Part shown: positions 8,793-14,867 of the stretch, piece after piece
How the letters are laid out: each line of letters starts with the position of its first letter
Numbering within the stretch: the first letter of the stretch is position 1
Source of the DNA: Nesterenkonia lutea
GTDB lineage: Bacteria > Actinomycetota > Actinomycetes > Actinomycetales > Micrococcaceae
NCBI RefSeq assembly: GCF_014873955.1
Contig: NZ_JADBED010000001.1
Coordinates: 1,240,001 to 1,304,000, forward strand
DNA: 64,000 nt
Direction: 5' to 3'
Notes under the pieces: model-generated
Databases searched by the model: none
Told to the model about the DNA's origin: nothing
Seen by the model: only the letters and a program-made list of their open reading frames with translations
Made by a program: the position numbers and the translations under genes

Positions 8793-8821
8793 ATCGTATT
8801 CGAACATACTTTCGATAGCAA
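8793..8821 (-). promoter_or_regulatory. SOS promoter with LexA box in the -35/-10 spacer
   Basis: Read on the minus strand: TTGCTA (-35, 8816-8821), a 17-base spacer, TACGAT (-10, 8793-8798). The spacer contains TCGAAAGTATGTTCGA (8800-8815), which differs at one position from the Gram-positive/actinobacterial LexA consensus TCGAAC-N4-GTTCGA. A repressor bound there would block polymerase. It controls DUF6504-dnaE2, leaving a leader of about 60 bases. Confidence 0.85.
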
Positions 8822-8873
8822 CAGAGGTGAGCCTAGGAGCCAGCACTGACACGTATGGGTGCAGACTGGGGTC

Positions 8874-9191
8874 ATGGACGAGCCAGATTCCGCAATATCC
8901 GACCGCGATATGGAGAGCGCGATACTCAGGCTGCTCGCGAAGCGTGCCGAATCGGCGACGATCTGCCCCTCCGATGCCGCTCGTGCCCTCGGCGGTGAAA
9001 AATGGCGGGACCAGATGGATGCCGCCCGGGCGGCGGCGCGACGCCTCGAGGCCGTCGGCGTCGTAGACATCACGCAAGGCGGTGAAGTGGTCGATCCCGC
9101 AACCGCACGGGGCCCCATCCGCATCCGTCGCCGACCTGTCGTTGTCCGGGAGGTGCGGTCAAACTCACGCTTCGGTAGCGTCGACATATGA
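8874..9191 (+). CDS. DUF3253 family protein
   Basis: A 105-residue small protein with a winged-helix-like pattern: ESAILRLLAKRAESATICPSDAARALGGEKWRDQMDAARAAARRLEAVGVVDITQGGEVVDP, ending in RGPIRIRRR. This is the signature layout of DUF3253 (conserved ICPS and VARAL-like segments, then xGPIRIR). The fold suggests DNA binding, but no target is known. GTG at 8859 is in frame; I chose the ATG at 8874 because a -10-like CAGACT lies six bases before it, as at other leaderless genes here, and no ribosome-binding site is seen. The stop overlaps the next start as ATGA. Confidence 0.82.
   Translation: MDEPDSAISDRDMESAILRLLAKRAESATICPSDAARALGGEKWRDQMDAARAAARRLEAVGVVDITQGGEVVDPATARGPIRIRRRPVVVREVRSNSRFGSVDI
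9176..9181 (+). promoter_or_regulatory. -10 box of a leaderless promoter (NTF2-like gene)
   Basis: TAGCGT followed by six bases and the ATG at 9188. It lies inside the end of the DUF3253 gene. Same geometry as other TANNNT-N6-start arrangements in this window; no clear -35 seen. Confidence 0.5.
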
Positions 9192-9559
9192 CTCTCTCCC
9201 TCGACGAACTCTGGACCATCGAGCACGACGGATGGACATCGCTGTGTCAAGGGCGCGGGGGCACGTTCTACGGCGAGCTTATGACCAATGACGCGATCAT
9301 GATCCTCGTCAACGGCACGGTCATGGATCGGAAGACGATCGCTGCAACGCTCGACGGTGCTCCGGAATGGGCATCATTCACACTCGACGATGCTCGGCTG
9401 GTGAAGACCGGGAGCGACTCCGCCGCCCTCGTATACCGCGCTCGCGCCGACCGAGGCACTCACGAGACCGCGTTCGAGGCGACCATGACGAGCGTCTATC
9501 GCGTCATCGCGGGGGCACCGCGTCTGACCCTCTACCAACAGACGACGACTACGCACTGA
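9188..9559 (+). CDS. NTF2-like (SnoaL/DUF4440 type) protein
   Basis: A 123-residue single-domain protein with the NTF2-like cone pattern: N-terminal helix (LSLDELWTIEHDGWTSLCQGRGGTFYGELMTNDAIMI), then ILVNGTVMDRKTIAATL, and long beta strands with VYRARADRG and MTSVYRVIAGAPRLTLYQQTTT. Proteins of this fold are used as small hydrolases, isomerases or binding modules; no catalytic set can be assigned. It overlaps the DUF3253 stop by four bases, so it can be co-translated, yet TAGCGT lies six bases before its ATG, suggesting an additional leaderless transcript. Confidence 0.75.
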   Translation: MTLSLDELWTIEHDGWTSLCQGRGGTFYGELMTNDAIMILVNGTVMDRKTIAATLDGAPEWASFTLDDARLVKTGSDSAALVYRARADRGTHETAFEATMTSVYRVIAGAPRLTLYQQTTTTH

Positions 9560-9622
9560 GCGGCCGGGACAGTGCTCAGCGTGGCGCTCCTGCAACGCTG
9601 CTGGGCGCCTCCTCAGCCGGAG

Positions 9623-11113
9623 TCAGCCGACCCCGAGGGCGTTCTGGATGGGTCCGGAGATGAAGTAGAGCACGAACAGCGCCGCGGTGACGTACATCAG
9701 CGGGTGGACCTCGGCCCATTTGCCGCGGAAGATCTTGATCGCCACATAGCTGATGAAGCCTGCCCCGATGCCGTTGGTGATCGAGTAGGAGAAGGGCATG
9801 ACCACGATGGTCATGAAGGCGGGGATCGCCATCTCGACATCGGTCCAGTCGATGCGCACGATCTGCTGCATCATCAGGAAGCCGACCAGCACCAGAGTGG
9901 CCGAGGCGGCCTCCGTGGGAATCACCGCGGCCAGCGGGGCCAGCACGATGGTGGCCAGGAAGAGCACGCCGGTGACCACATTCGCCAGGCCGGTCCGGGC
10001 GCCGTCGCCCACACCCACGGTGGACTCGATGAAGCCGGAGTTCACCGAGGTGGAGCCCACTCCGCCGCCGATGGTGCCCACGGCGTCGGCCACCATGATG
10101 CGGCGGGAATGCGGGATGTCTCCCTCGGCATCCTTGATCCCGCCTGCGTTGGAGACGCCCACCATGGTGCCCAGCAGGTCGAAGAAGTTGGCCAGCAGCA
10201 AGGTGAAGATCGCGAGCGTGGCCGCGACCACGCCGATGCTCTGCCAGGAGCCGAGCAGGTTGAAGTCACCGATCAGGCTCAGGTCAGGCACGGTCAGCCA
10301 GTCCTGGTTCAGCGTCGGCACGGTCAGGCCCCAGCCATAGGCGTTCTCGGTGCCGTCCTCGGCGGTCTGCGGCCCGATCTTGAACACTGCTTCCAAGGTG
10401 ATCGCCAGGACCGTGGCACCCACGATCGAGTACAGGATCGCGCCGCGGACCTTGGCGGCCCACATGGCGAAGAGGGCGAACATCGCGATGAGGAAGATGA
10501 GGATGGGCCAGCCATACAGGGAGCCGCCGACGCCGAGCTCCAGTCCGGTGCTCCCGTTGTTCTGGATGAATCCGGCGTTGACCATGCCGATCAGCGCGAT
10601 GAACAGTCCGATGCCCACACTGATGGCGGTCTTCAGCGCGCCGGGAACGGCGTTGAAGATCGCGGAGCGGAACCCGGTGAGCACCAGGATCAGCAGGATG
10701 AAGCCTTCGATGACCACCAGACCCATGGCATCGGCCCAGGTCATCCCGGGCAGCACTACGATGCCGTAGGTGATGAAGGCCGAGAGTCCCAGGGAGGAGG
10801 ACACCGCCATCGGGAACTTGCCGATCACACCCATCAGGATGGTCATCAGTCCCGAGATCAGCGAGGTCGCGGCGGCGACGACGGGCAGGTTCGGCTCCGA
10901 TCCCCCGCCGAGGAAATTCCCGGTGGAGTCGGCGGAGGCACCGATGATCAGGGGGTTGAGCACGATGATGTAGGACATCGCAAAGAACGTCGCCAGGCCG
11001 CCGCGCACCTCCCTGCCGATGCTCGAGCCGCGCGCGGTGATGTGGAAGTACCGATCAAGGGTCCCGTGGGGCTTCGGCGCAGAAGACTGGGAGGCAGGGG
11101 TCTGAGTGCTCAC
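9623..11113 (-). CDS. NCS2 family purine permease (AzgA/PbuG-like)
   Basis: A 496-residue polytopic protein with about 13-14 hydrophobic helices, the length and motifs of the AzgA-like branch of NCS2: HITARGSSIGREVRGGLATFFAMSYIIVLNP near the N-terminus, SLGLSAFITYGIV, the charged motif GFRSAIFNAVPGALKTAISVGIGLFIALIGMVNAG, and FFDLLGTMVGVSNAGG in the second half. These proteins import hypoxanthine, guanine or adenine with protons. The start is GTG at 11113, with TAGGGT (-10) eight bases upstream. It is divergent from the DUF2306 gene. A palindrome at 11143-11157 lies where the -35 box should be and may be an operator. Confidence 0.9.
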   Translation of the reverse strand: MSTQTPASQSSAPKPHGTLDRYFHITARGSSIGREVRGGLATFFAMSYIIVLNPLIIGASADSTGNFLGGGSEPNLPVVAAATSLISGLMTILMGVIGKFPMAVSSSLGLSAFITYGIVVLPGMTWADAMGLVVIEGFILLILVLTGFRSAIFNAVPGALKTAISVGIGLFIALIGMVNAGFIQNNGSTGLELGVGGSLYGWPILIFLIAMFALFAMWAAKVRGAILYSIVGATVLAITLEAVFKIGPQTAEDGTENAYGWGLTVPTLNQDWLTVPDLSLIGDFNLLGSWQSIGVVAATLAIFTLLLANFFDLLGTMVGVSNAGGIKDAEGDIPHSRRIMVADAVGTIGGGVGSTSVNSGFIESTVGVGDGARTGLANVVTGVLFLATIVLAPLAAVIPTEAASATLVLVGFLMMQQIVRIDWTDVEMAIPAFMTIVVMPFSYSITNGIGAGFISYVAIKIFRGKWAEVHPLMYVTAALFVLYFISGPIQNALGVG

Positions 11114-11142
11114 GGGGCACTACCCTATGGCCCCGCAGGGGC

Positions 11143-11157
11143 TTCCGCCCAGCGGAA
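11143..11157. promoter_or_regulatory. Palindrome overlapping the NCS2 permease promoter
   Basis: TTCCGC-CCA-GCGGAA is a perfect 6-bp inverted repeat, preceded by a smaller CCCC-GCA-GGGG repeat at 11131-11141. It covers the -35 position relative to TAGGGT (11122-11127, minus strand). Could be a repressor site or a fold in the 5' region; no regulator is identified. Confidence 0.4.
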
Positions 11158-11270
11158 CCCGCCTGGCGAGACCGGCGTCACGCTGAGTCTCCGGCTCATA
11201 GGGGCAGCCATCTCCGGGGAATGTCAGAGATTCAGCCATCTGGCCGAAGCGGGAAGGCATGCCGCCTGCC

Positions 11271-11276
11271 TAATCT
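11271..11276 (+). promoter_or_regulatory. -10 box of a leaderless promoter (DUF2306 gene)
   Basis: TAATCT followed by CGGGAC and the ATG at 11283; there is no ribosome-binding site, so the transcript probably begins at the start codon. Confidence 0.6.
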
Positions 11277-11282
11277 CGGGAC

Positions 11283-11960
11283 ATGAAGAGCGCACAAGAG
11301 AAGCCCACCCGCGAGTGGATGATCGCCGCCGGCCTGCTTCTGCTGGCCCTTGTACCTTCCCTCGCCGGTGGCGTCCGTCTGGGAGAGATCGCCGCCGGAG
11401 GCCCGGAGACGCCAGCCAACAGCCGCTTCATGCAGTTTCCCCTGCCGGTGGCCCTGCACATCATGGCTGCACTGATCTATTCGATCCTCGGTGCGTTCCA
11501 GTTTCTACCTTCCCTTCGCCGGCGCCGCCTCAGGTGGCACATGTTCGCGGGCAGGTTCCTGGTGCTGCCCTCTGGCGTGATCGTGGCAGTCACCGGGTTG
11601 TGGATGACCGCGATCTACCGGATGCCACCTGTCGACGGACCCGCATTGGCAGCCTCACGCTGCGTCGTCGGGCTCGCGATGCTTGCATTCCTGGGGATGG
11701 CTGTCACAGCGGTCGCGCGTCGCGACTATCGGACCCATGGGGAATGGATGATCCGAGCCTATGCGTTGGCGCTCGGGGCCGGCACACAGGTCCTGACCTC
11801 CGCACCGTTCATGATTGCTTTCGGTCCACCGGACGAGCTTGCCCGGCTGATTCAGATGGATGCCGGCTGGCTGCTCAACGCCCTGGCCGCGGAGCTGATC
11901 ATTCGCCGGCGCCGTTCACGAGCAGCGACGACCAGCCCTGCCCTTAGGCTGAGCTCATGA
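11283..11960 (+). CDS. DUF2306-type membrane protein
   Basis: A 225-residue protein with about six transmembrane helices: EWMIAAGLLLLALVPSLAGGVRL, VALHIMAALIYSILGAFQFLP, FLVLPSGVIVAVTGLWMTAIY, VVGLAMLAFLGMAVTAVA, ending RRRRSRAATT. Conserved histidines in helix contexts (LHIMAA, RWHMFAGR, RTHGEWMIRAYAL) match the DUF2306 family, whose function is unknown and which may bind heme or another cofactor through these residues. It is the first gene of a three-gene unit with a sensor kinase and a regulator; the kinase start overlaps its stop (ATGA). This placement suggests a sensory or output partner of the two-component system, an inference. Confidence 0.78.
   Translation: MKSAQEKPTREWMIAAGLLLLALVPSLAGGVRLGEIAAGGPETPANSRFMQFPLPVALHIMAALIYSILGAFQFLPSLRRRRLRWHMFAGRFLVLPSGVIVAVTGLWMTAIYRMPPVDGPALAASRCVVGLAMLAFLGMAVTAVARRDYRTHGEWMIRAYALALGAGTQVLTSAPFMIAFGPPDELARLIQMDAGWLLNALAAELIIRRRRSRAATTSPALRLSS
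11945..11950 (+). promoter_or_regulatory. Internal -10 box of a leaderless promoter (sensor kinase)
   Basis: TAGGCT, then GAGCTC, then the ATG at 11957. It lies inside the last codons of the DUF2306 gene, so the kinase may be made both from read-through and from its own leaderless transcript. Confidence 0.6.
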
Positions 11961-13111
11961 CGACGGCGAGCCGCACGCCGCTGGGCGACCTATGGCGAAA
12001 GGCTGCAGGGCCGACCAGTGGACCGCGAGCGCTTGATGCCCTGTGGACGGGGGTCTTCATCGCTCTGGCGGTCTTTGAAGCCGTGCTCCGTTCAGATCTG
12101 GACTGGCCCGGGACGATTGCTGCCGTGACCATTGGGCTCCTGGCTCTCCTTCCATGGCGCCGTACACACCCATTCGCTGGCGTCGCCACGATCTTTCTCA
12201 CGACCACCATCTTCCAGGTCATTCAACGTCTTGAGAACGTCGGTCCGGACACTCTGGCTTCCACCCTTCCGCTGCTCGCCTTCCCCTACTCCTTGTTTCG
12301 TTGGGGGTCGGGCCGCGCGCGTGCCGCTGGAGCACCGCTGCTGGCGTTGGGCGTCCTGCTCTCGACTGTGTTCTCCTCCGAGTCGGAGACGGTGGCAGCT
12401 GGCCTGGCCGGTACTTCGATCGTTGGGGCGCTGGCGGCCCTTGGGGCCTTGAACCGCGAACGGGCAGCGGCTCGGGTCCGAGAGATCGAGCGTACTCGGG
12501 CCAGAGAAAGGGAATCCCTGGCCCGCGACCTGCACGACACGGTCTCCCACCATTTCTCGGCCATCGCCATTCGTGCCCAAGTCGCCGGTCTTCAGGATGC
12601 AGATGCCCCGACAGCGGCGAGCCTGCGGATGATCGAGCGTGAGGCGCAAGAGGCATTGAGACAGATGCGTGAGCTGGTCAGTGTGCTGCGCGTCCCGGTC
12701 GAATTCACGCCGACATCCCTCGAGTCGATCGCCGCTCTCGAGGATTCCGGGCCCCCTGCGGTGATCGTGAGGATCGACGCTGCCGGGCTGCCCGCGACAG
12801 TCACCAGCACCTTGTATCGGATTGCGCAGGAAGGGGTCGCGAACGCGCGTCGTCATGCGGTCGAGGTGAGCAGCGTAGTTGTGGACCTGGCAGTGGTCGA
12901 GAACACCGCAGTGCTGACGGTGGGCGACGACGGCCGGGGCACGCGAGCTTCTGGCGGTGAACCCCGATACGGGCTCATCGGAGTCGCCGAACGTGTCACC
13001 CTGTTGGGCGGCACCTTCACAGCAGGTCCGAGCAGCCAGGGGTGGACTCTGCGGGCCGAGATCCCTCTGCCCGCTGCGCACGCAACACGGAAAGACGGCG
13101 TGTCGTCGTGA
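11957..13111 (+). CDS. Sensor histidine kinase (HisKA_3/NarL-type)
   Basis: 384 residues. The N-terminal ~155 residues hold about four to five transmembrane helices without a large extracellular domain. A short coiled linker rich in Arg/Glu (NRERAAARVREIERTRARERE) leads to the phospho-acceptor motif LARDLHDTVSHHFSA with His193. The ATPase domain has the N-box in LYRIAQEGVANARRHA, and VGDDGRGTRASGGEPRYGLIGVAERV for the G boxes. It autophosphorylates and passes the phosphate to the regulator encoded next, whose GTG start overlaps its TGA stop (GTGA). The signal is unknown; proximity to a DUF2306 membrane protein suggests a membrane or redox cue. Confidence 0.9.
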   Translation: MTTASRTPLGDLWRKAAGPTSGPRALDALWTGVFIALAVFEAVLRSDLDWPGTIAAVTIGLLALLPWRRTHPFAGVATIFLTTTIFQVIQRLENVGPDTLASTLPLLAFPYSLFRWGSGRARAAGAPLLALGVLLSTVFSSESETVAAGLAGTSIVGALAALGALNRERAAARVREIERTRARERESLARDLHDTVSHHFSAIAIRAQVAGLQDADAPTAASLRMIEREAQEALRQMRELVSVLRVPVEFTPTSLESIAALEDSGPPAVIVRIDAAGLPATVTSTLYRIAQEGVANARRHAVEVSSVVVDLAVVENTAVLTVGDDGRGTRASGGEPRYGLIGVAERVTLLGGTFTAGPSSQGWTLRAEIPLPAAHATRKDGVSS

Positions 13112-13749
13112 TCACCGTACTGATCGCCGAGGACCAGCCGAGTGTGCGTGAAGGCCTGGCGATGCTTGTGGACACAGCCTCAGACCTTCGCGTCATCGGT
13201 CAGGCCGCTGACGGAACCGAAGCGGTCCGGCTGGCCCGTCAGCTCCGGCCTGATGTGGTGCTGATGGACATCCGCATGCCCGGCTTGGATGGGCTCGGGG
13301 CCACCCGCCAGCTTGCCGGACCCGAGCAGTCCACGCCGCTCGCCGTGGTCATCGTCACCACCTTCGACCTGGACGAGTACGTGCATGAAGCGCTGCGGTC
13401 CGGTGCACGGGGCTTCCTGCTCAAGGACGCAGGCCCCGTCTTGATCGGTGAGGCCATCCGCGCAGCCGCCGCTGGAGACGCATTGATCTCGCCCCGCATC
13501 ACCACACGACTGCTTGAGACGTTCGCCCGACCCAGCCGACGACGACCGGCACAGCACCTGACCTCGCGTGAGGAGGAGGTGCTTCACCTGGTGGCGACCG
13601 GGATGACCAACACAGAGATCGGCGCTGAACTTCACCTCTCACTGGGGACCGTCAAGACCCATATCGGTGGCGTCCTGACGAAGCTGGGGCTGCGCAACCG
13701 CGTCGAGGCGGCGATGTGGGCCTACGAGACGGGACGCGTTCAGCGCTGA
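13108..13749 (+). CDS. Response regulator, NarL/LuxR family
   Basis: 213 residues from the GTG at 13108. The frame is open from 13042, but a start overlapping the kinase stop fits both the coupling and the domain boundary. The receiver domain has the acidic pair ED (residues 8-9), phospho-acceptor D54 in VVLMDIRMPGLDG, and VTTFDLDEYVHEALRSGARGFLLKD. The C-terminal LuxR helix-turn-helix is LTSREEEVLHLVATGMTNTEIGAELHLSLGTVKTHIGGVLTKLGLRNR. It is the transcription factor partner of the preceding kinase. Targets are unknown; the three-gene unit itself is an obvious candidate. Confidence 0.92.
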   Translation: MITVLIAEDQPSVREGLAMLVDTASDLRVIGQAADGTEAVRLARQLRPDVVLMDIRMPGLDGLGATRQLAGPEQSTPLAVVIVTTFDLDEYVHEALRSGARGFLLKDAGPVLIGEAIRAAAAGDALISPRITTRLLETFARPSRRRPAQHLTSREEEVLHLVATGMTNTEIGAELHLSLGTVKTHIGGVLTKLGLRNRVEAAMWAYETGRVQR

Positions 13750-13764
13750 TCGAAGGTGACGGGA

Positions 13765-14679
13765 TCACTCGTCAAAGGTGAAGCCCGCCGCCGGCTCGAG
13801 ACCGAAGCGAACTCCCGTGAGCTTCTCCGAGGTCTCCCACAGCCGCCGCGCGAGCACAGGGTCTGCGGCCCTGTCGGAGCGTCCGACCATTGTGGGGTGG
13901 CCCTGTAGTTCCCAGCGTCCGTCCGGACCGATATAGCTTCCGCCGGGGAGATCCTGCGTTGCGGCAAACAGCGTCGGCAGCGCCCCTTGCGCACTCGTCT
14001 GCGCGAAGAGCCGTCCCGCGAGGTTCACAGCGCTGACCAGGGGCTTGCCGCGGCCCTGGGTTCCGAGGCTGGTGGCAGAGTATCCCGGATGTGCGGCCAG
14101 GGACTGCACGCTCGAACCGGCCTGCTCCAGTCGATGCTGCAGTTCCAGGGTGAACAGCAGATTTGCCAGTTTGGACTGCCCATAGGCCTGCGGGAGGGAG
14201 TACCTGCGCCTGCGCAGGTCCAGGTCGTCAAAATGGATCTCGCCCGCTCTGTGCGCCCCGGAGGACAGCGTCACGACGCGATCGGTGATCTGCGGCAGGA
14301 GCAGATTCGTCAGGGCGAAGTGGCCCAGATGGTTGGTCCCGAACTGCATGTCGAAGCCGTCTGTGGTGAAGGTTCCACGACCCCCTGCGACCCCTGCATT
14401 GTTGACCAGGATGTCTAGCGCACCAGTCCAGGATTGCGCAAAGGACCGCACCGAGGACAGGTCTGCCAGGTCGAGCTGCCGAACCTCGGTGCGCCCGACC
14501 ATCGTCTGGGCGGCTTCTCGTCCGCGATGCACGTCGCGCACTGCGAGAACGACGTGTGCCCCGGCCTGAGCGAGAGCGGTCGCGGTCGCGCGCCCCACTC
14601 CGCTGTTCGCGCCGGTGACGATGACCGTGCGGCCGTCCAGGGAGGGCAGATCAGCTGCGGTCCAAGGTTGTTGGTTCAT
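13765..14679 (-). CDS. Short-chain dehydrogenase/reductase
   Basis: 304 residues. It has the Rossmann motif VIVTGANSGVGRATATALAQAGAHVVLAVRD, the DLADLSSVRSFA segment, NNAG (LVNNAGVAG), the catalytic Ser in VVTLSSGAH, and YGQSKLANLLF as the YxxxK catalytic pair. The layout matches the WWOX/retinol-dehydrogenase-like SDR subgroup widely annotated as oxidoreductase. GTG at 14682 is also in frame; I chose ATG at 14679 because TAGTCT lies exactly six bases upstream on the minus strand. It converges on the response regulator gene with a 15-bp gap. The substrate is not predictable. Confidence 0.88.
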   Translation of the reverse strand: MNQQPWTAADLPSLDGRTVIVTGANSGVGRATATALAQAGAHVVLAVRDVHRGREAAQTMVGRTEVRQLDLADLSSVRSFAQSWTGALDILVNNAGVAGGRGTFTTDGFDMQFGTNHLGHFALTNLLLPQITDRVVTLSSGAHRAGEIHFDDLDLRRRRYSLPQAYGQSKLANLLFTLELQHRLEQAGSSVQSLAAHPGYSATSLGTQGRGKPLVSAVNLAGRLFAQTSAQGALPTLFAATQDLPGGSYIGPDGRWELQGHPTMVGRSDRAADPVLARRLWETSEKLTGVRFGLEPAAGFTFDE

Positions 14680-14685
14680 CACCTG

Positions 14686-14691
14686 AGACTA
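14686..14691 (-). promoter_or_regulatory. -10 box of a leaderless promoter (SDR gene)
   Basis: TAGTCT on the minus strand, six bases (CAGGTG) before the ATG at 14679; no other ribosome-binding site at usual distance. Confidence 0.55.
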
Positions 14692-14832
14692 CTGACCGGT
14701 CTCCGCGGAGAAAACTCCTCCGGTGATCGTGCACGCCCTCGTGGGGCAGGCGCGTTCTCGTGTGCCGGATCAAAGAACCGGTCGGTCCCGATACCTCGGA
14801 CTTCATCGGCCCACTCCGTGGACAGCGGTGTC

Positions 14833-14861
14833 TTGATTTATACCCCCCTGGGGTATATAGA
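14833..14861 (+). promoter_or_regulatory. Copper-responsive promoter with CsoR-like operator
   Basis: TTGATT (-35, 14833-14838), 17-base spacer, TATAGA (-10, 14856-14861), then six bases to the ATG at 14868. The spacer holds the palindrome TATACCCC-CCT-GGGGTATA (14839-14857): eight-base perfect arms rich in G/C flanked by AT, the form of known CsoR operators in Actinobacteria. A repressor there would occlude the promoter. The csoR gene itself is not next to it. Confidence 0.85.
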
Positions 14862-14867
14862 TGGAGG

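Noticed and set aside
8700..9077. Minus-strand frame over the SOS promoter and DUF3253 gene
   Set aside because: It covers the LexA-box promoter and the DUF3253 gene on the other strand; no motif or ribosome-binding site supports it.
9572..11947. 791-residue plus-strand frame opposite the purine permease
   Set aside because: Composition (His/Gln/Asp/Gly-rich) is that of a shadow of a membrane protein gene; the minus strand has a complete NCS2 permease.
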